Below, piece after piece: positions 44,220-53,172 of a stretch of 64,000 bases of DNA (positions within the stretch are counted from its first letter, which is position 1; every line of letters begins with the position of its first letter). The translations under genes were made by a program, and so were the position numbers. A model generated the notes under the pieces. It saw only the letters and a program-made list of their open reading frames with translations, made no database searches and had not been told where the DNA came from. The DNA lies in contig NZ_JAANIH010000043.1 in the NCBI RefSeq assembly GCF_014529705.1, positions 1-64,000 of the forward strand, in the 5' to 3' direction. This DNA comes from Bradyrhizobium campsiandrae. GTDB taxonomy: Bacteria; Pseudomonadota; Alphaproteobacteria; Rhizobiales; Xanthobacteraceae.

Positions 44220-45444
44220 CACTCACCCCACCGCCAATGGCGAGCGCGTGCTCGCCGATCTCAACGCGCTCCGGGCGCTGGGCACCTACAAGACCGGCGT
44301 GCACAAGCCGACCTTTTCCGAGCCGCACAAGCAGTCGCTGGAGTGGCTGGTGCGGAAGCTGCCCGAGGCCGGACTCACCGGTGCGATCGACGGCATCGGC
44401 AACATCCTCGGCACCGGCGCCAAGCCAGGACCAAAGCTGCTCGCGGGCTCGCATCTGGAGAGCCAGAACTACGCCGGATGGCTCGATGGCCCGCTCGGCG
44501 TCGTCTACGCGCTCGAGGCGGCGCGTGTGCTCAATGCCGATCCCTCCGTGACAGGCGCGGTCGAAGTCGCCGCCTGGTGTGACGAAGAGGGACATTTCGG
44601 CAGCTTCCTCGGCTCGCGCTCTTACGTGGGCCAAGTCACCGAGGCCGAGATCGACGCCGCACGCAATCGCACCAGCGGCCGCAGCATGCGCGATGCGCTT
44701 GTTGACATGGGGCTCGCGGGACGGCCGCGCTTCGCGGCTCAGCCGGGACGCCATGTCGGCTATCTCGAGGCTCATATCGAGCAGGGCGACACGCTCGAAA
44801 GCGGCAAGCTCGCGATCGGCGTCGTGACCTCCATCGTCGGCATCTGGCAATACCGTATCACCTTCGACGGCGAGCAGAACCACGCCGGCACCACGCGCAT
44901 GGCCGTGCGCAGGGACGCAGGGCTGGCGCTGGCCAAATTCTGCGTGGCCGTCGACGAGCGCTTCCCGGCCGCGTGTGGTCCGCGCACGGTCTGGACCACC
45001 GGCCGCATCACGCTCGATCCGGGCGCGCCCAGCATCATCCCCGGCGGCGCGGAGATGCTGTTCCAGATCCGCGACGACGATCCTTCGGTGATCGCGCGAC
45101 TGGAGCAGCTGCTGCAGACCATGGCTGCCGAGACCACCGCGAAAGGCCCCTGCACCGTCACCGTGGAAAAAATCCGCACCGGCGCGCCGGCCATGATGAA
45201 CGCCGGCATTCAGGATGCAATCGAGGCCGCGAGCAAGGCGTTTGCCGGTGGACGATCGCTGCGCATGCCGAGCGGTGCCGGCCACGACGCCCAGATGCTC
45301 GCGACCATCATGCCCGCGGGCATGCTGTTCGTGCCGTCGATCGGCGGCATCAGCCATCACTGGACCGAGAACACTGCGGATGTCGACATCGTCACCGGTG
45401 CGCAGGTGTTCGTCGACGCTTGTCGCCGCATCCTCGGCGGCTAA
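44212..45444 (+). CDS. Zn-dependent M20 amidohydrolase, N-carbamoyl-L-amino-acid hydrolase type
   Basis: A 410-residue enzyme of the hydantoinase/carbamoylase group. Metal ligands appear in GSHLESQNYAGWLDGPLGV, WCDEEGHFG and EAHIEQGD; GEQNHAGTTRM is the substrate and dimer motif, and the final PSGAGHDAQ and GGISHHWTENT carry the last ligands. The family removes carbamoyl, formyl-like or amide groups from amino acid derivatives. Being translationally coupled to the importer, it probably acts on the imported compound. A role in place of HutG (N-formylglutamate) is imaginable but unsupported. ATG at 44212 is preferred over the TTG at 44203. Its stop overlaps the convergent ATPase stop by 4 bases. 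Confidence 0.86.
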   Translation: MPDTHPTANGERVLADLNALRALGTYKTGVHKPTFSEPHKQSLEWLVRKLPEAGLTGAIDGIGNILGTGAKPGPKLLAGSHLESQNYAGWLDGPLGVVYALEAARVLNADPSVTGAVEVAAWCDEEGHFGSFLGSRSYVGQVTEAEIDAARNRTSGRSMRDALVDMGLAGRPRFAAQPGRHVGYLEAHIEQGDTLESGKLAIGVVTSIVGIWQYRITFDGEQNHAGTTRMAVRRDAGLALAKFCVAVDERFPAACGPRTVWTTGRITLDPGAPSIIPGGAEMLFQIRDDDPSVIARLEQLLQTMAAETTAKGPCTVTVEKIRTGAPAMMNAGIQDAIEAASKAFAGGRSLRMPSGAGHDAQMLATIMPAGMLFVPSIGGISHHWTENTADVDIVTGAQVFVDACRRILGG

Positions 45445-47738
45445 ACGGCCGCCTGAGCCGCCACGGCTTCGTAGATGTCCTCCTCCTGGGCCGTGTGCAT
45501 ACGCACCAGCGTTTCGATCGCCTCGATCACGCGTTGAGCATCCCGGACAAGATAACGATCGACCTTCTCTGACGGCAGATCCTCCACGATCCGATCGAGC
45601 AGCCGCGTGAGGTGGAGAATCTCCCGGTGGGCACGGCTCATGGCAGAAAGGCCGTGGCGTTCGCGGAGCACCTTGGCAAGCCTCGGATAGACGCTGTCCT
45701 CATCTTCGCGCTCGTGGATCACAACGCTGCCCTGGACAAGGTGCCGAGCATCCACGATCAACGCCGCGGCGGACTCGGGCGTCGCATCGTCCAACGCATC
45801 GACGATCCTGCGCAAGCGGTCGAGATCCCTGAAGAGGGTCTGATGATCGTGGTGCAATGCGACCCCCTGCTCCTCAGTTATGTGTGCACCGCGCCTGGCA
45901 AGAGGCGCAGTGAGCGCCCGCAATGCGTTCAGGATGACTGCGACGTCGATCACCTCCTGGACGATGGCTGCGGGCACGGGATCAAGCCAGCCGACGGCCG
46001 CAGCCACCATGGCCACCAACGACAGCCCCATGCCGACGACGATGCTTTGCAGGGCGATGCGCCGTGCCCGCTGCGCGATCATGATGGCCTCGCCAACGCG
46101 ATCGAGCCGGTCGGCCAAGATCACCACATCGGCCGCCTCGGACGATGCGGTCGCCCCGCGCGCACCAAGCGCGACCCCGATATCGGCGACCGCCAGCGCC
46201 GGCGCGTCATTGATGCCATCGCCGACCATGATGGTCGGATGCAGCCGCTGTTCGCTGCGCACCGCCTCGACCTTGTCCGAGGGAACGCGCTCGGCCAGCA
46301 CGGCATCGAGGTCGAGCGCTGCACCGATGGCCTGCGCTGCCGCGGCGCGATCGCCCGTGACCATCACCATCCGCGCGATGCCGGCATCGCGCAGCAGCCG
46401 GATCGCTCGCGGCGTATCAGCCCGCAACTCGTCGGCCAGCAGCAGCGCACCGATGGGACGGCCGTCCACGGCGACAAAGACGATCAGCGCCGAACGCCAT
46501 GAGGCGCGCCGGATCGCCCGCAGTTCCCAAGGCGACAGCTCGGCATGCAAGCGAAGCAGCTCTCGCGAGCCAGCGATGACCTGGCGCCCGTCGACCAACC
46601 CGCTCAGGCCGGTGCCCATGGTCTCCTTGACCCGTTCGGGTGCCTTCAGCCTGAGGCCGCGATCGAGGGCCGCGGCGACCACGGTCTTGGCAAGCACATG
46701 ATGCGAGGCCTGCTCGAGCGATGCCGCGAGCCTGAGGACCTCGTCTGGATCCTCTCCCGGAGCGACCTCGATCGAGAGCAACCGCGCCCCGCCGACCGTC
46801 AGGGTGCCGGTCTTGTCAAACAGCACCGTGTGCGCGCGGGCGAGCGCTTCCAGCGCCCCCCCGCCCTTGGCGAGAATGCCGCGCCGGGCTGCTCGCGCCA
46901 CGCCGGCAATGAAGGCGACCGGTGCGGCCAGGATCAGGGGACAAGGTGTCGCGGCCACCAGCACGGCAAGGCTGCGCGTCAGATCACCGGAAATCCGCCA
47001 TGCCAGGAAGGCAACGACGAGCGTCACCGGCAAGAGAATCAGCGCAAAGCGATCGGCTATCCGCACAAAGGGAGCCTTCGCCGTTTGCGCCGCCGTCACC
47101 ATGCGCACGATGCCGGCGTAGGTGCTCTCGCCGGCCGGCGCGGTCACGGTCAACTCGAAGGTCTCGCCCGCATTCAGCGAACCGGAAAGGACCGCGCTGC
47201 CGCGCGTCTTCTCGGCCGGGATCGGCTCGCCCGTCACCGCGGACTCATCGATGGTGGCCGAGGCCGAGCCGACGATACCGTCGACCGGCACGATCTCACC
47301 CGCCCTGACCAGCAACTCTTCGCCCACTGACACGGCCTCGATCGGGACCTCCTCGATCCCTCCGTCGCTCTTGCGGTGTGCCTGCCGCGGCGCCCGGTCA
47401 ACCAGGGAGCGCAGGTCACGCTCCGCCCGTGCGATCGCGATATCCTCAAGCACGTTGCCGCCGGAATACATCAGCGCAACCACGGCGCCGGCAAGCGGCT
47501 GGCCCAGCGCCAACGCCGCGCTCATCGACAGCAGCGCAATCGCGTCCACTCCGAAGCGACCGCTCAGAAGATCCCTGACGATTGAGACCGCCAGTCCAAC
47601 GATCACGGGCGCGGTGCCGACCTCCCATGCCAAATCCGCCAGATCAGGCCGGCCCATCACGCGTGCGAGAATGCCCCCGGTCAATCCTGCGATTGCAATC
47701 CCAACGAGGCCCCATCGCAGGGCCCGCTCAAACGACAT
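45441..47738 (-). CDS. P1B-5 type metal ATPase with C-terminal haemerythrin domain
   Basis: A 765-residue heavy-metal P-type ATPase without an N-terminal metal-binding domain. The actuator motif is DESAVTGEPIP, the phosphorylation site DKTGTL (Asp308) and the hinge VGDGINDAPA. The membrane metal site is TPC (Thr264-Pro265-Cys266) rather than CPC or SPC, which defines subgroup P1B-5. Residues from about 625 form a haemerythrin-like di-iron domain (HHDHQTLFRDL, VIHEREDEDSVYP, MHTAQEEDIYE). This arrangement matches Sinorhizobium meliloti Nia, a nickel/ferrous iron exporter. It is probably an oxygen- or iron-sensing exporter in the inner membrane. A FixK/FNR-like box lies about 100 bases upstream. 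Confidence 0.92.
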   Translation of the reverse strand: MSFERALRWGLVGIAIAGLTGGILARVMGRPDLADLAWEVGTAPVIVGLAVSIVRDLLSGRFGVDAIALLSMSAALALGQPLAGAVVALMYSGGNVLEDIAIARAERDLRSLVDRAPRQAHRKSDGGIEEVPIEAVSVGEELLVRAGEIVPVDGIVGSASATIDESAVTGEPIPAEKTRGSAVLSGSLNAGETFELTVTAPAGESTYAGIVRMVTAAQTAKAPFVRIADRFALILLPVTLVVAFLAWRISGDLTRSLAVLVAATPCPLILAAPVAFIAGVARAARRGILAKGGGALEALARAHTVLFDKTGTLTVGGARLLSIEVAPGEDPDEVLRLAASLEQASHHVLAKTVVAAALDRGLRLKAPERVKETMGTGLSGLVDGRQVIAGSRELLRLHAELSPWELRAIRRASWRSALIVFVAVDGRPIGALLLADELRADTPRAIRLLRDAGIARMVMVTGDRAAAAQAIGAALDLDAVLAERVPSDKVEAVRSEQRLHPTIMVGDGINDAPALAVADIGVALGARGATASSEAADVVILADRLDRVGEAIMIAQRARRIALQSIVVGMGLSLVAMVAAAVGWLDPVPAAIVQEVIDVAVILNALRALTAPLARRGAHITEEQGVALHHDHQTLFRDLDRLRRIVDALDDATPESAAALIVDARHLVQGSVVIHEREDEDSVYPRLAKVLRERHGLSAMSRAHREILHLTRLLDRIVEDLPSEKVDRYLVRDAQRVIEAIETLVRMHTAQEEDIYEAVAAQAAV

Positions 47739-47839
47739 GGCTTCGTTCCATAGCTACACCGAAACGGTCGCGATCGTCATCGGCATTGCTCCGCCCCGCT
47801 GACACACTCTCCTTCTTGGCACCTCCCGCGTGCGTTCGA

Positions 47840-47853
47840 TTGACCCAAATCAA
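47840..47853. promoter_or_regulatory. FixK/FNR-like box upstream of the P1B-5 ATPase
   Basis: TTGA-CCCAAA-TCAA is a full match to the FNR/FixK pattern TTGA-N6-TCAA and lies 102 bases before the ATPase start in a 244-base intergenic gap. Low-oxygen control would suit an exporter with a haemerythrin domain. No other gene in the gap could use it. Confidence 0.5.
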
Positions 47854-47982
47854 GAGCCTGGAAGTGAGGCTCGCCGAGATGTCATCTCAGCCGCTTGTCG
47901 TGATGATCAATGGAAGCAGTGACACCAGACCAGGCTGTGCCTCTATCAGCCTTGCGGCGGCCTTGTTGCCCGCGTCAGTGCC

Positions 47983-48789
47983 CTAAAACCCAGCTTGGGA
48001 TGGTGCAAGGTCGAGCCGGACCGCGACACCGCTGAGGTCCGGGCTTGGTGCCGGATAGAGCTTCATCACCAGCGGATCATGACCGGGAACAATGTGATCC
48101 GCATCCGGCGCGGCAGCCCGCAGCTTGTCGAAACCCGCCAGCATGTCGCCGACATGAAAGGCGGTCGTGAACGGGCGCTCGCTGGCCATGTTCTCGTAGA
48201 AGTGGCTGACGTCGGAGGCCAGCACGACGTAGCCCCGGCGGGTCCTGACGCGGACGAACTGAAGACCGGCCGAATGCCCGCCCGCCGCATGGACCGTCAA
48301 TCCCGGCGCAATTTCGGCATCGCCATCGTAGAACAGGACACGGCGCGCATAGTTGAGGCGCACGATCCCACAGACATCCTCGACCTCGAAGGAATGCGAC
48401 AGCCTCGGATATTGCATGTAGCGGCCGGTCGCATACGCCAGTTCACGCTCCTGCAGATGAAATCGCGCGTTCGGAAACCGGTCGAAATTGCCGGCGTGGT
48501 CGTAGTGCAGATGCGTCAGGATCACGTCCCCGACGTCGGCGGCGTCGATATCGAAGGCGCGAAGCGTCTCAACCGGGCAGCGCAGGAAGGTCCGCCTGCG
48601 CTGCTTGGCGATCGCGGCGTTGAAGCCGGTGTCGATGACGAAGACGCGTCCGCCTCCCCGCGCCAGCCAGATGAAATAGTCCATCGGCATCGGCCCGTCG
48701 TGCGGGTCGCCGCCGATGAAATGCTCGCTCCGCTGCGCATCCCGCGTTGCGTAGCGGATCGCAAAAAGCTCGTATTCCGGCTCGCTCAT
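47983..48789 (-). CDS. Metallo-beta-lactamase-fold hydrolase, AHL-lactonase-like
   Basis: A 268-residue cytoplasmic protein with the dinuclear metal motif HLHYDHAGN (His93, His95, Asp97, His98), plus GHSAGLQ, ASDVSHFYEN and IVPGHDPLV for the remaining ligands. The pattern with Tyr between the His and Asp (HLHYDH) is that of the AttM/AiiB/AiiA lactonase branch. It may open a lactone intermediate of the pathway encoded to the right or degrade acyl-homoserine lactones. It is the last of three leftward genes; ATG at 48789 is preferred because the longer upstream reading is out of the family alignment. Confidence 0.82.
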   Translation of the reverse strand: MSEPEYELFAIRYATRDAQRSEHFIGGDPHDGPMPMDYFIWLARGGGRVFVIDTGFNAAIAKQRRRTFLRCPVETLRAFDIDAADVGDVILTHLHYDHAGNFDRFPNARFHLQERELAYATGRYMQYPRLSHSFEVEDVCGIVRLNYARRVLFYDGDAEIAPGLTVHAAGGHSAGLQFVRVRTRRGYVVLASDVSHFYENMASERPFTTAFHVGDMLAGFDKLRAAAPDADHIVPGHDPLVMKLYPAPSPDLSGVAVRLDLAPSQAGF

Positions 48790-48815
48790 CGCTTCCACCA
48801 GCGCAATGCGGTGCT

Positions 48816-49202
48816 TCAGGATCCCGCGTCGACCTCGTTGAACGCCTCGCGCGCATTGCGAAACGCATCGATGCCGGCGGGCACGCCGCAATAGACGGCG
48901 ACCTGCAGCAGGATCTCCTTGATCTCCTCCTTGGTCAGCCCGTTCTTCAGCGCGCCCTTGACATGCAGCTTCAATTCGTGCGGCCGGTTCAGTGCGCCGA
49001 GCATCGCCAGATTGACGATCGAGCGCGTGCGCCGGTCGACCCCGGGCCGCGTCCACAGCGCGCCCCAGCAGAATTCGGTCGACCATTCCGCCATGGTCCG
49101 CGTGAACTCGTCGGCACCGGCGATCGACTTGTTGACATAGTCCTCGCCAAGCACCTCCTTGCGAACCTTGAGGCCTTTTTCGAACAGTTCGGTCTTGCTC
49201 AT
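48816..49202 (-). CDS. Carboxymuconolactone decarboxylase-family protein (copy 1)
   Basis: A 128-residue CMD-fold protein: EFCWGALWTRPGVDRRTRSI, NRPHELKLHVKGALKNG and LLQVAVYCGVPAGIDAFR. The protein resembles PcaC, which decarboxylates 4-carboxymuconolactone. A close paralogue lies at 59205-59585 in the same locus. The neighbouring lactonase-like gene (26 bases downstream) makes a lactone ring-handling step plausible. The start at 49202 has a GGGAC upstream. Whether it is a decarboxylase or an oxidative-stress-type CMD protein cannot be told from sequence alone. Confidence 0.85.
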   Translation of the reverse strand: MSKTELFEKGLKVRKEVLGEDYVNKSIAGADEFTRTMAEWSTEFCWGALWTRPGVDRRTRSIVNLAMLGALNRPHELKLHVKGALKNGLTKEEIKEILLQVAVYCGVPAGIDAFRNAREAFNEVDAGS

Positions 49203-49230
49203 GATCGTCCCTTTCAGGTCTTGAGAGAGT

Positions 49231-50601
49231 CTAGTTGGAAGTTGTTTGACCAGATGGCGCCCGCAACGATTGCAGGAGATTGCCGACGTCATCGACGGCA
49301 TCGAGCCGCCAGACCGCGTCGATGACGCGATCCGCATTCCAGTCGCTTCGGCCGGACCGCATGCATTCGCGCAGCTTCTCCTCGATGTCGCGGTCCGACA
49401 GCGGCGCAGTCTGGCTGCCGCGCGGCGACGTCACGGTCTCGGTGAGCTCTTCGCCGGACAACAGCCGCAAGCTGACGCGTGCGGCACCGTCGGGCATCCG
49501 GGCATCGAGCTCCGCCCTGACCTTCTGCCGCAACTGCGCCATATCGGGCCGGAGCACGATCTCACGGGCGAACTCGGCGACGCCCGCCTTGCCGAGCAAC
49601 AATCCACAGGCGACGCAATGATGAATGCTGACGCGCGCATCGCGCTCATTGTTGACGGCGCGGTCGCCGCGCGCGAGCAGCAGGGCTGAGCCGTGCACGG
49701 TCACCGAGGCGACCTGTTCGACCTTGCGGCCGATCCGTTCGCGCAGCAGCAGGCAGGCATCGATGACCGAATGGAAGACGATGCCCGCGGGATAGGGCTT
49801 GTAGGTGTTTTTCGCGATTTCCCAGCTCTTGCCGAGACCGTCGAGAAGCCGGGCAATATCGGGCTCGTCGCCCATGGTGCGCGCCCAGCCGAGCGGGCCT
49901 TCGATCGCGCGTGGCGCGGCTTCATAGCCCTGTTGTGCGAGCAAGGCCGCGAACAGGCCGTTGCGCGCGGCGTTGCCGACGCTGACATTCTTGGCCGCGC
50001 TCGGCAGGTTTTCGACATTGCCGGCCGACTGGCTCGCCGCCACTCCGATCGCGTTCGCAATGCCTTCGGCCGGCAGACCCAGGAGCTTCGCACAGGCCGC
50101 GGCGGCGCCAAAAATTCCGCAGGTCGAGGTGATGTGCCAGCCGCGCGCATAATGCCGCGGCGAGACCGAACTGCCGATGCGGCACTCGACATCGACGCCG
50201 AGAATGAACGCCGTCAGCACCTCGCGCCCGGATAGTTTTCGCGTCTCGGAAAGCGCGAATATCGCGGCGGCGACCGGAGCCGCCGGATGAATGATCGTCT
50301 CGGGATGGGTATCGTCGAAGTCGAGCAAATTCGCCGAGATGGCATTGAGGAACGCGGCGCAGAGTGCGTCCATCGGCTGCGTGTGGCCGATGATCGTCGA
50401 TGTCGCGGCGCCGCTGAACGGCGCCAGCGTGCGCATGGCGGCGGCGACCACGGGATCGCGGGCGGAGCCGAGCGCGGTCGCAAAGAAATTGAGGATCGAG
50501 CGCCGCGCCTCATGGCTCTGCGCCTGCACGTCCGCCCATGACGACGCCGCGACGAAATCAGCGAGCGTCCTGCTCACACTCGTTATGGAATCTTGCGGCA
50601 C
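49231..50601 (-). CDS. MmgE/PrpD-family protein (copy 1)
   Basis: About 456 residues of the 2-methylcitrate dehydratase family: EARRSILNFFATALGSARDP, LDFDDTHPETIIHPAAPVAA, RHYARGWHITSTCGIFGAAA and NTYKPYPAGIVFHSVIDACL. Members dehydrate or isomerise hydroxy-di- and tricarboxylic acids, but many have unknown substrates. The start is uncertain: GTG at 50601 is chosen because family similarity begins nearby, while the longer ORF runs to 50691 into the probable operator. It heads the leftward arm of the catabolic locus, and a second family member lies at 51751. Confidence 0.85.
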   Translation of the reverse strand: MPQDSITSVSRTLADFVAASSWADVQAQSHEARRSILNFFATALGSARDPVVAAAMRTLAPFSGAATSTIIGHTQPMDALCAAFLNAISANLLDFDDTHPETIIHPAAPVAAAIFALSETRKLSGREVLTAFILGVDVECRIGSSVSPRHYARGWHITSTCGIFGAAAACAKLLGLPAEGIANAIGVAASQSAGNVENLPSAAKNVSVGNAARNGLFAALLAQQGYEAAPRAIEGPLGWARTMGDEPDIARLLDGLGKSWEIAKNTYKPYPAGIVFHSVIDACLLLRERIGRKVEQVASVTVHGSALLLARGDRAVNNERDARVSIHHCVACGLLLGKAGVAEFAREIVLRPDMAQLRQKVRAELDARMPDGAARVSLRLLSGEELTETVTSPRGSQTAPLSDRDIEEKLRECMRSGRSDWNADRVIDAVWRLDAVDDVGNLLQSLRAPSGQTTSN

Positions 50602-50665
50602 GCGGGGCGTCTTCCTCGTTTTCCCGGACCATAGGACGATCCGCGTCAAACTGTCGACCCCAAAT

Positions 50666-50698
50666 GTTATGCTTGACAGCTTGTCTGACAATCATAAC
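50666..50698. promoter_or_regulatory. Candidate operator for a GntR/FCD regulator
   Basis: An imperfect inverted repeat with 13-base arms, GTTATGCTTGACA and TGACAATCATAAC (11 of 13 complementary), contains the symmetric TTGTCTGACAA at 50681-50691. It lies in the divergent gap between the PrpD-like gene and the dehydrogenase gene. FCD-type GntR proteins bind such short palindromes, and one is encoded at 61160. Confidence 0.5.
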
Positions 50699-50828
50699 AA
50701 TCCATCCGCTGGTGCGGGAATCCCGCCGCCACGACGACGGCGGCCGACAAGGCTGGCCGGCGACAACGATTGACCAACGAGATCAAGAAGGCGCGCCCGT
50801 CACGGGATCGCGCGACAGGGAGTGGACG

Positions 50829-51722
50829 ATGGCGGGAGAGATCCTCGGCGTAATCGGCACGGGCCGCATGGGCGGCCCCATGGCAGGGCGATTGATCGAC
50901 GCGGGCTATTCGCTCGTCGTCTACGACACGCAGGCCGAGGCGATGCAGCCACTGGTCAAGCGCGGCGCGCAACTGGCGAAGTCGCCGGCCGACGTCGCCT
51001 CGCGCGCCGACATCGTGCTCGTCAGCCTGCCGACGCCCGACATCGTCAAGGCCGTCACGCTCGGCCAGGATGGCATCAGCAGCGGCAACCGCACCAAGAT
51101 CGTCGTCGATCTCTCGACCTCCGGTCCTGGCGCGGCGAAGCTGGTTGCGGAAGGCCTGAAGGCCAAGGGCATGACGCTGGTCGACGCACCCGTCAGCGGC
51201 GGCATCAAGGGCGCCGTCAACGGCACGCTGGCCGTGATGGTGTCGTGTCCGCAGGCGACCTTCGAGACCGTGCAGCCGATCCTGAAGAACTTCGGCAAGC
51301 TGTTCTACACCGGCGACAAGCCCGGCGTAGCGCAGACGGCCAAGCTCGCCAACAATCTGATGGCGGCGGCGGCACTCGTCATCACCTCGGAAGCGGTGGC
51401 GATGGGCGTCAAGGGCGGTGTCAATGCCAAGGTGCTGATCGACATCATCAATGCCAGCAGCGGCCGCAACAGCGCCTCCGAGGACAAATTCCCGCGCGCC
51501 GTGCTGCCCGGCACGTTCGATTTCGGCTTCGCCACCGGCCTCTCCTACAAGGACGTTCGCCTCTGCGTCGACGAGGCGGAAGCGATGGGCGTGCCGATGG
51601 TCTGTGGCGCGGTGGTGCGGCAGATGCTCGCGATCACCAACGCCAAATATGGCGCCTCGTCCGACTTCACCTCGATCGCAAAGGTGCTCGAGGAGTGGGC
51701 CGGCGTCGAGATGCGCGGCTGA
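50829..51722 (+). CDS. NAD(P)-dependent beta-hydroxyacid dehydrogenase (3-hydroxyisobutyrate dehydrogenase family)
   Basis: A 297-residue enzyme with the Rossmann motif GVIGTGRMGGPMAGRLIDAG, the substrate-binding DAPVSGGIKGAVNGTLAVMV and the catalytic Lys segment KLANNLMAAAALV. Family members oxidise 3-hydroxyisobutyrate, tartronate semialdehyde, glycerate-like acids or beta-hydroxyacids. It is the first gene of the rightward arm, separated by 28 bases from the second PrpD-like gene, so both probably act on the same carboxylic acid series. ATG at 50829 directly precedes the Rossmann strand. Confidence 0.9.
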   Translation: MAGEILGVIGTGRMGGPMAGRLIDAGYSLVVYDTQAEAMQPLVKRGAQLAKSPADVASRADIVLVSLPTPDIVKAVTLGQDGISSGNRTKIVVDLSTSGPGAAKLVAEGLKAKGMTLVDAPVSGGIKGAVNGTLAVMVSCPQATFETVQPILKNFGKLFYTGDKPGVAQTAKLANNLMAAAALVITSEAVAMGVKGGVNAKVLIDIINASSGRNSASEDKFPRAVLPGTFDFGFATGLSYKDVRLCVDEAEAMGVPMVCGAVVRQMLAITNAKYGASSDFTSIAKVLEEWAGVEMRG

Positions 51723-51750
51723 GCACACACATTCAGGGAGAGCGATTACG

Positions 51751-53145
51751 ATGACGATCGGCCCGACCGGATCAGGCAAGGTCTCGCTCGCGCGCCAGAT
51801 GGCGCGGAGCGTGCTCGCGCTCGATCTCGGTGATTTCGGGCCTGACATCGTCGCCAAGACAAAGCTCTGCCTGCTCGACTTCCTCTCCTGCGCCTTCGAG
51901 GCCGGCCAGCATCCCTGGAGCCGCCAGGCCGTTGCCATCGCGCAAGCCGGCGGCCGCGCGACCATCATCGGAACGTCGCAGCTCTCGTCCTCAGCAGACG
52001 CTGCCTTTGCCAATGCGGTGATGGGGCACGGCCTCGTGCGCGAAGACATGCATGCGGCCAGCATCGCGCATCATGGCGTCGTGATCTGGCCGGCGCTGCT
52101 TGCATTGTCGGAACAGGCGTCGCTGCACGGCGCTAGGCTGCTCGTATCCGCCATCATCGGCTATGAGACCGGCGCGCGGATCGGCCGCGCGCTGCTGAAT
52201 TCCGATCTCGCCCGGCTCTATCGCCCGACCGGGCTCGTGGCCCCTCCGGGCGCGGCGCTCGCGGGGAGTTTTGCGCTCGGACTGTCCGAGGACCAGGCGA
52301 CCAGCGCCATCGCGATCGCGGCCAATACATCGAGCGGGCTGAACGAGTGGCCGCATGCCGGCGGCTCCGACATGTACTTCCATCCGGGCTTTGCCGCCAG
52401 CAACGCGATCAAGGCGGTCGGCTTGGCCGCAGCCGGCGCGTTCGGATCGGAAACGATCCTCGAGGGCGAGGCCGGCCTGTTCGCCGCCTATCGCCGCCAG
52501 GCCGCACCCGACAGCATCGTGCTGTTCCCGAACGGCGAATGCGAAATCATGGCCGTCTACAACAAGCCGGTCCCGGCCTGCAATTTCGCGCAGACCGCCG
52601 CGCAAGCCGCGCTTCGCGTCTCGCACGAGCTCGCCGGCACCGAGGAGATCGACCGCGTCGTCATCCGCGCGCCCGATGCCGCCGTGCGCTATCCCGGCTG
52701 CGACTCCATGGGCCCCTATCGCAACGCGCTGCAGGCCAAGATGAGCATTCCGTTCAGCGTCGCGGCGACGCTGGCGCGGGGTGAGATCGAGGAGGACAAT
52801 TACAGCGAGCTCGATGATGCCGACATCATTCGCCTGGTTGCAGTCACCGACCTCAAGGCCGATGCCGGCTTCACCGCCGCCTTTCCCGGCAAGCAGGGTG
52901 CGGACGTGACCGTGCATCTGCGCAGCGGCCGGGCGATCCGGCATGCGTTGCCCGACGTCATCGCGGCAGCGCCATCAGAAATTCGTGCACGCTTTCGCGC
53001 TGCTGCGGCCCGCGTGCTCGGCGAGGACCGTGCGTCCCGGCTTGAGCAGTTGGTCGACGATTGCGAGCGGCTCGGCCATGCCGGCGCCATCGCCGCGCAA
53101 TGCCGCCTGGACACGACGGAACGGGTTTTACGATCGGCATCATAA
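51751..53145 (+). CDS. MmgE/PrpD-family protein (copy 2)
   Basis: A 464-residue member of the 2-methylcitrate dehydratase family: KLCLLDFLSCAFEAGQHPWS, NAVMGHGLVREDMHAASIAH, NEWPHAGGSDMYFHPGFAAS and AKMSIPFSVAATLARG. It is clearly diverged from copy 1 at 49231, so it is a second enzyme and not a recent duplicate. It probably catalyses a dehydration or isomerisation of a hydroxy acid in the same pathway. The ribosome-binding site is CAGGGAGAG. The transporter genes follow after 80 bases. Confidence 0.85.
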   Translation: MTIGPTGSGKVSLARQMARSVLALDLGDFGPDIVAKTKLCLLDFLSCAFEAGQHPWSRQAVAIAQAGGRATIIGTSQLSSSADAAFANAVMGHGLVREDMHAASIAHHGVVIWPALLALSEQASLHGARLLVSAIIGYETGARIGRALLNSDLARLYRPTGLVAPPGAALAGSFALGLSEDQATSAIAIAANTSSGLNEWPHAGGSDMYFHPGFAASNAIKAVGLAAAGAFGSETILEGEAGLFAAYRRQAAPDSIVLFPNGECEIMAVYNKPVPACNFAQTAAQAALRVSHELAGTEEIDRVVIRAPDAAVRYPGCDSMGPYRNALQAKMSIPFSVAATLARGEIEEDNYSELDDADIIRLVAVTDLKADAGFTAAFPGKQGADVTVHLRSGRAIRHALPDVIAAAPSEIRARFRAAAARVLGEDRASRLEQLVDDCERLGHAGAIAAQCRLDTTERVLRSAS

Positions 53146-53172
53146 GAAGTGCCGAAAGAGTACGGGGGAAAC

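Noticed and set aside
44212..45444. HutG (N-formylglutamate deformylase)
   Set aside because: Motifs are those of the M20 carbamoylase group, not of the HutG deformylase families; function in the hut pathway remains only a possibility.
47879..47986. Short plus-strand ORF next to the FixK/FNR-like box
   Set aside because: No ribosome-binding site or signal peptide; composition looks random, and the box is better placed for the ATPase gene.
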